This document shows, piece by piece, positions 32,930-38,051 of a stretch of 38,051 nt of DNA; position 1 is the first letter of the stretch; the number at the start of each line of letters is the position of its first letter. Source of the stretch: Lingula anatina. Lineage: Eukaryota > Brachiopoda > Lingulata > Lingulida > Lingulidae. Where the stretch lies: assembly GCF_001039355.2 (NCBI RefSeq), contig NW_019775716.1, positions 1 to 38,051 of the forward strand, read 5' to 3'. A program made the position numbers and the translations under genes. A model generated the notes under the pieces. That model made no database searches. It saw only the letters and a program-made list of their open reading frames with translations, and had not been told where the DNA came from.

Positions 32930-34525
32930 TATTTATATATATATATTTATATTATTATTTTCTGTGTATTTGTATCCCTGTTATGTGCCCAATCCAGGTG
33001 GTGGTACACACCTAGGAAACATTTTTTCCTCTCTGATTCTCTAGTTTTAGATCCAAAAACCTTTTCTGGATTTAAAACCGTTCTTGTATTGATATTGATA
33101 ATTCATATCTGTTTAACTCATTGCTTCATTTAATTCTGAACCAGTGTCTTTATTTAACAGGGCGCTGAAATCATAGTGTTCCCCGAGGATGGGTTATACG
33201 GCTTCGAATTCACTCGCGAAATATTCCAGTACTTCACTGAGGACATCCCTGACCCTCAGACCCAACCAGATTGGAACCCATGTAAAAAGTACCCCGAGTC
33301 AGCAAACAGCCCAGTGCAATATTGGCTCAGCTGTATGGCACTGAACAATAGCATATACATTGTTGCCAATGTCGGTGACGTGAAGTACTGTAACCTTAAG
33401 TCAGACAAATTGTGCCCGGCTGATGGACGCTACCAATACAACACGAACGTAGTGTACGATCCAGAAGGCAAATTGGTTGCAAGATACCATAAGCAAAACC
33501 TGTTCATGACTGAAAAACTCAATTACAACCAGCCTCATCAATGTGAATACGCCACGTTCACCACACCCTTTGGCAAATTCGGTACTTTCACTTGTTTCGA
33601 TGTTCTTTTCCGCGAGCCACCAATCTCCCTGGTAGAGAACTTTGGCGTGGACAATGTGGTTTTCCCTACGGCTTGGATGGATGTTCTTCCATTATTTGCT
33701 TCTGTTGAATTCCACCAGGCATGGGCGATGGGTATGGGAGTGAACTTCCTCACAGCTAACTTACACAAAACCAGTTTTCATATGTATGGGAGTGGAATAT
33801 TCACCCCACAAGGAGCCGTTGTCTACACACATAACACAACCACCGAACAAGGGAGACTTTTGGTGGCCCAGGTTCCAATACTGAGAAATGCGCCTACAAA
33901 AACTACTCCATATTCAAATAGGCCGTTGCCAACTGAAAAAGATGGCCAAACTGCAATCAAATTTCAAGCAGAGGTCTTTGCGGACTTATTTGATTTTGTC
34001 ACTCTGCCAAAGCCAAACGGCAGCTTAACCATTTGCCAAAAGGCCGTCTGCTGCCACTTGACTTATACCTTCGATGAATCGCCCGCTGACAGCTTATATG
34101 CTCTTGGCGCCTTTGACGGTCTACACACCCATGAAGGACAATATTACTTACAGACATGCACGCTGCTCTCCTGTGCCAATTCATCCACCAGTTCCTGCGG
34201 CCAACCAACCACCAATGCAAAGTCACGTTTTGGCAGTTTGTCATTAGGTGGCGTTTTCAACACAAAATATATTTTCCCGGAATTCCTGACAACCGATGGA
34301 TCAAGTCTTGACCTTGCCAATGGACAATGGATTTATGAGGACGGTATGATCAAAGTCAATCATACGACCTTAAAGCCGCTTCTGTCCACAACACTCTTTG
34401 GGAGATGGTATCAAAGAGACAATGGTCTATACCCTAGGCCTACTGGCGCCTCAACACAGATATCACCAATGCCGTTGTTCCTTGACTTTGTCTTATTTAT
34501 CGCAGTATTTTTCTTTTCTGACTGA
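30012..34525 (+). CDS. Vanin-like pantetheinase (biotinidase/nitrilase family), intact plus copy
   Basis: Exons 30012-30242 and 33161-34525 join in phase 0 to give 531 residues, or 528 if the second ATG (30021), homologous to the start of the minus copy, is used; vertebrate vanins are of similar size. Order: signal peptide (about 1-28), TAAVYEHAV, nitrilase domain with Glu86 (FPEDGLYG), Lys188 (RYHKQNLF) and Cys222 (FTCFDVLF), then the vanin C-terminal region (CQKAVCCHL, YALGAFDGLH, YYLQTCTLLSC). Several N-glycosylation sequons are present. The last ~20 residues are hydrophobic (PLFLDFVLFIAVFFFSD) after a small-residue stretch, consistent with a GPI-anchor signal. The likely reaction is hydrolysis of pantetheine or a related amide at the cell surface; the substrate cannot be set from sequence. 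The intron contains a piggyBac-like element. Confidence 0.9.
30452..32226 (+). mobile_element. piggyBac-like element in the intron of the plus pantetheinase gene
   Basis: The segment starts CCCTCATCCAC and ends with the inverse GTGGATGAGGG, and is flanked on both sides by TTAA (30448-30451 and 32227-32230). That is the hallmark target duplication and CCCT terminus of the piggyBac superfamily. An ORF from 31701 encodes MSRNVFEAIGNMLPD followed by a Ser/Asp-rich acidic stretch (SGSDYVPSDSSSE), as in piggyBac transposase N-termini. The DDD catalytic region is absent. Further inverted repeats lie inside: 30652-30676 vs 32162-32200, and 30668-30692 vs 31584-31609. It is non-autonomous or decayed. 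Confidence 0.75.
30668..31609. repeat. Internal inverted-repeat and tandem-repeat block of the piggyBac-like element
   Basis: Inverted ends share cggtgtaacatgaaaatctg (right copy has one change). Between them three direct units of about 190 bp (near 30822, 31019 and 31200) share ttggaaatatttgaaagttt and aaaaatgtgca blocks. A last unit (about 31440-31580) is in opposite orientation. A poly(A) run sits at about 30967-30996. This could be a separate element nested in the piggyBac-like one. Confidence 0.55.
32231..33160. other. Rest of the plus pantetheinase intron
   Basis: Contains a 30-bp direct repeat with one mismatch (32695-32724 and 32871-32900, spacing 176 bp) containing cgctctgaaaaaatgagggg. 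An (AT)n/TTAT microsatellite lies at about 32900-32955. The last 15 bases before exon 2 are identical to the minus gene's intron end; further out the two introns differ markedly. No gene seen. Confidence 0.55.
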
Positions 34526-34565
34526 AAACTATTTTTGTCTACTTGTCGGCAATGATGACAACATT

Positions 34566-34571
34566 AATAAA
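34566..34571 (+). terminator. Candidate polyadenylation signal of the plus pantetheinase gene
   Basis: AATAAA 41 bp after the stop codon; a second AATAAA is at 34617-34622. The homologous position in the minus copy reads AATCAA. Confidence 0.55.
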
Positions 34572-34622
34572 GTATATAGGTTAAAATATCACGGGCTATT
34601 TTTGAAAATGCAACAGAATAAA

Positions 34623-35114
34623 GTTTACGGCGAGAAAAATTCTACCTGTGCTCAATAACCTTGCTGATGTGTTATCCAACTCCTACTGCAGTGTAATAAA
34701 CCTTTTCGCTCGACAGCAATTAATTATGCATAAAAATAACAATGGAAAAGGTGATGACAGATCAACTGTCGGTGAGCGCTGTCAATAAATAATAATCAGC
34801 ACATCACTGAATTGCATTTTTTTGAAAGCTTGGACCAAATTCTTTTCCACTTATAATCTATTTTGCTCAATGTATGATACAACATATAGGTTCGAGTCAT
34901 TTTGAAAGCCCAAGGGGAACACGCAAACACAACAATCTTCTTATAAAGATGATACACCTGTTAAACAGTAAATGAGATATACTTGAATTCACCAAATGTT
35001 GAGCAAATAAATAGATGACATGCTATTTTGAACAGCATTAGCTCTTAGTGTTTAACATAGACGGCTAGACATGCAAAAATACATATCTATAAAAAAATGA
35101 GTGAATGACGTTGC
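34623..35114. other. Convergent intergenic region
   Basis: AT-rich gap between the plus pantetheinase gene and the minus TMEM26-like gene. It must contain the 3' UTR of the latter, but no convincing minus-strand AATAAA is visible. No gene or repeat is recognised. Confidence 0.4.
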
Positions 35115-37131
35115 TCAAGCTTGAGTGCTTACAGGTGCAGCTTGGTTTAACAAACATAACAGCAACATGTACGAAATACTAAACAGCCCGTTTTTCATGA
35201 TTAAAATTAAATAATTCCAAGGTAATATCGTCCTGCTAGTATTTAGCACCACGACCACGACTCGTATGATAAAGAAGGGTAGTTCGTGTCCAAGTAGGTA
35301 GACTAAAACGTGAACTCTTTTGGGTCGAAGTTCACCGGATTCGTCAACTTTCTGTGGCGTGGGGACAAATCTCAGCATGCTGGTGACACCGGATATTACG
35401 ACTACCGTTAAAAGGATGTCATTTAAGAGCACTTCCTTCTGCATTAGAAGATTCCACATTTCCGAAATGTCGTAAATGGGGAGAAATTCCGCTCCACATT
35501 CGGCAAAGAAGATGTATTTCATTTCATAGTCGTTTTCCTGAATATATAATAATAAAGAATATAGTTTTAAGAAAGAGTTAAATTGACAACGAGATACTTT
35601 ACACAGGATATTAACAGAAAACTTCATTATGCAATTAATGACTATGATTCCTGTTCTGACTCTTTAAAAAATAACCAAAAAAAAAAAAAAAAAAAAAAGA
35701 TAAAAAGAACTTAGACCTGCTACATTCAAATAACATGATTACCGCCAAGTAATCAAAGCAAGTGAAAAAGAAAAGTGAGACCCGCCGTCCAAAGTATTGC
35801 ATAAACTTAATAACTAGAATAATACAGCGGTTTTCAGATTTGTAGAATTTCAATTAAATTGCATTTTCAAAAACATATTGGATTCTCAACCTACTTTAAA
35901 TTTGGCAAACCATTCGCAGCCCACCAGTACCACGAGAATCAAATGGACCACCATGACCGAGTAAGCGTCGAATGCCTCGAACTTCGAATCTGCCAATGCG
36001 TGCTCATTGACGCCAGAGGTTTGGCACGTCGAAGTAGTGTTGACGTCACAAGGGACAGTCTTACCGTAGACCTAATATAATAAAAATAAAAAAATAAAAA
36101 ATAAAAAACGAAAAAAACAGAGAAAATGTATGAAATGCGAATCCACTTATCTTGAGCTGCTGCTGAAAATGCTAGGTTGTTTGACGAAAACCTTTGGAAG
36201 GTGTTCACGGCATCGATTACGTCAAACTTTGTGAAAAACACTTCCAAAAAATAAATAAAATAAAAATAAAAAATAGGATGACATATCTAGGATAAGAAAA
36301 AAATTACATTTGAGTGATCACTTACCTTGTATGACAAGACCAGTAATATAACAGACGGGAGCACGGAGAAGATCCAATAAAGTAGAATTGGAAGGCGTCT
36401 GAAATAAAAGGGAAAACTATAAAATCCGACCCTGATGCATCTTGAATAAACAGATAAATGGCTTAATTGCACAAAACATTTATAGAATCAGATTTCAATT
36501 GATTGTTATCCTGTCCACATAATGTTTACATAATATATACACGACTTTATTCCTTATTCCTTCCTTATTTACAATTTATGCACCTTAAAGAGAATCTAAA
36601 GGACACACAATGGCTGTTGGATATTTACGCGCACTGTACTAAGAATGTTTTCCTTAAAAAATTCAACACTTTTCCTTTGATCACTCAGGTACCAGAAACG
36701 GTTATAGAACTACATCCCGAGTCCTGAGTTTCTAATTTTTGGACTTATGGAATGGAATTTTCTCAAAGGTTTTGGGTAGATCTAGAGATATACTGTTCGG
36801 ATAAAGGGAGTATTGGTAAAATTTCCAACAAGAAACTTATTTTGCTATATGCTTATTGTATGAAAGGGTGTTGTACTCACATTTTCGTCTGTATACTTTC
36901 CCCAAACTGCTTCACTATACAGAAAACAAGTCCCGCCGCTATCAGCAGCCCAGCAAATACTCCCCCAAGGATGTACCAGTATACGGCCAAGGTTACATCC
37001 AGTCCGTACACGTATTGTCCAGACCCGTCCACCAACAGGTCAGCAACCTTTTTGGATGACACGAAGTATGGCACGGCATAGCAGGAAGCGTATATGAAAA
37101 AACCGAGGGACGTGAGACAGCATTCCTTCAT
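35115..37131 (-). CDS. Multipass membrane protein, TMEM26-like (complete, 4 exons, 307 aa)
   Basis: Exons 37131-36881, 36398-36326, 36071-35895 and 35537-35115 have GT-AG ends and compatible phases. The 924 coding bases end in TGA. Hydrophobic segments that could span the membrane lie at about residues 6-24, 46-74, 86-107, 145-163, 211-233, 254-278 and 284-301. A loop after the third segment has cysteines and an NTT glycosylation sequon (CDVNTTSTC), suggesting an extracellular loop. The order of segments and phrases such as LPILLYWIFSVLPSVILLVL and GHELPFFIIRVVVVVL recall TMEM26, a poorly characterised vertebrate membrane protein. The similarity is from memory of the family, so the name is tentative. 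The gene structure itself is well supported. A further upstream non-coding exon cannot be excluded. Confidence 0.7.
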
Positions 37132-38010
37132 TGTAAGTGTGCGCGCACTGAAGGGCTATTTGCTCCAGTCAAATTGAACTTAACCGGCGCTGAATCTCCT
37201 TATTTGCCTGCATGTACTTTCCGTGAAGTCTAAAAATGTGCCCTAAAAGGGAATTTAATCTCTTCCGCAACTTATCCAACTTCTAGCTATTGCACATAAC
37301 AGCATAATGGCTGTTTCAGTGACACAGTCATAACTGGCGTATATTTATACCATACCCGATACGATTTCTGTCTGGCACCGTCTGCACCACTTCAAGTCAC
37401 GGTTACATATGACATTTTCATACAGAAGGTCGCTGTGCTTTTCTGTCAGCTGATTGCAGGTGTTGAAATGCTGTCATTATTCCTCAAATTGTGGATTTTG
37501 TAAGCAAATAAAAGCCATATTATGCAAATCCAAAAGGCAGTGCGTTAAGTGTATTGTATTCTGAATGTTTACTTTCATATGCAGTGCTTTTGTGGGTGTG
37601 TTTTGGCGCGGGTTTAAGTTTCGTTGAAGACTAGCTAGTATAAGCATACCGCCCGCCCCGATGAAAACAATGTAAATTCAGAAAACAAACTATGTTGTTC
37701 GTTACGTCATGATCGTAACATGACACTTTGTAATTGGCCGGAGAAAAGAAAAATATGTATTTGAAAGCGAGCTCTCAGTTATGGTAACAACTGTAAAGAC
37801 ATACTGATACAGTACGTACAATATTTCGGGTTGCATTTTTAAATGGAAAATACAGAATCTAAAGTAGTTTTTATATTCAATCCCATAAACGAGTTTTTAA
37901 GCCATTACAAAATTAATGCATTGGAACGAGACCATGAACAAATATAAGTAGATTTATTCATTAAATTACACGATAAATAGATACAGGAGCGTCCCCCAAT
38001 CTTTGAGGTA
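37132..38010. other. Upstream flank of the TMEM26-like gene, no gene seen
   Basis: Presumably includes the promoter and 5' UTR of the minus-strand gene. No TATA box is clear and no coding sequence is supported. Confidence 0.4.
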
Positions 38011-38011
38011 A

Positions 38012-38051
<40 letters not shown>
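38011..38051. repeat. Poly(A) tract at the window end
   Basis: About 40 consecutive A. Either a genomic A-run or a retroposon tail, cut by the window edge. Confidence 0.9.

Noticed and set aside
33538-33768. Open frame opposite pantetheinase exon 2, identical in both gene copies
   Set aside because: It is a shadow frame of the conserved exon; its identity follows from the identical coding strand.

Overview
The window is animal nuclear DNA. Its genes are split by GT-AG introns, intergenic space is AT-rich and full of transposon remains, and there is one assembly gap of Ns. The gene families (CARD plus Rab GTPase, vanin/pantetheinase, single-IGFBP-domain, TMEM26-like), moderate intron sizes, an L2/CR1-type LINE tail and many small inverted-repeat elements suggest an invertebrate deuterostome, most likely a lancelet (amphioxus). 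The species call is an inference.

Left part (1-8.6 kb): two divergently transcribed paralogues start 223 bp apart. Each encodes an N-terminal CARD followed directly by a Rab-like GTPase domain. The plus-strand copy is complete (5 exons, 331 aa). The minus-strand copy runs off the left edge after three exons. The short shared promoter holds a minus-strand TATA box and a kappaB-like sequence. CARD-Rab fusion is the most unusual gene architecture here and the best candidate for an undescribed signalling or trafficking system.

Middle (8.6-13.5 kb): mostly non-coding, with a degraded single-IGFBP-domain-like pseudogene on the minus strand, small hairpin elements and a possible solo LTR.

Right-centre (13.5-34.6 kb): an inverted pantetheinase (vanin-like) locus. 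A minus-strand gene (exon 2 at 13.5-14.8 kb, exon 1 at 21.3-21.5 kb) faces away from a plus-strand gene (exon 1 at 30.0 kb, exon 2 at 33.2-34.5 kb). A third, frameshifted exon-1 copy lies at 25.1-25.3 kb. The two second exons are base-for-base identical over 744 bp and then diverge, which suggests gene conversion. The plus copy keeps a hydrophobic GPI-type tail and a polyadenylation signal; the minus copy has lost both. The 6.5-kb intron of the minus gene is largely a diverged ~165-bp tandem array carrying many 5'-splice-site-like sequences, interrupted by an inverted-repeat element and a probable solo LTR. Between the exon-1 copies lie a MITE-like element, a 2-kb DNA transposon with internal 17-bp repeats, another tandem array, LINE fragments and the gap, which is itself flanked by inverted arms. 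The plus gene's intron holds a TTAA-flanked piggyBac-like element.

Right end (35.1-37.1 kb): a complete 4-exon minus-strand gene for a 307-aa multipass membrane protein resembling TMEM26, convergent with the plus pantetheinase gene. The window ends in a poly(A) run.
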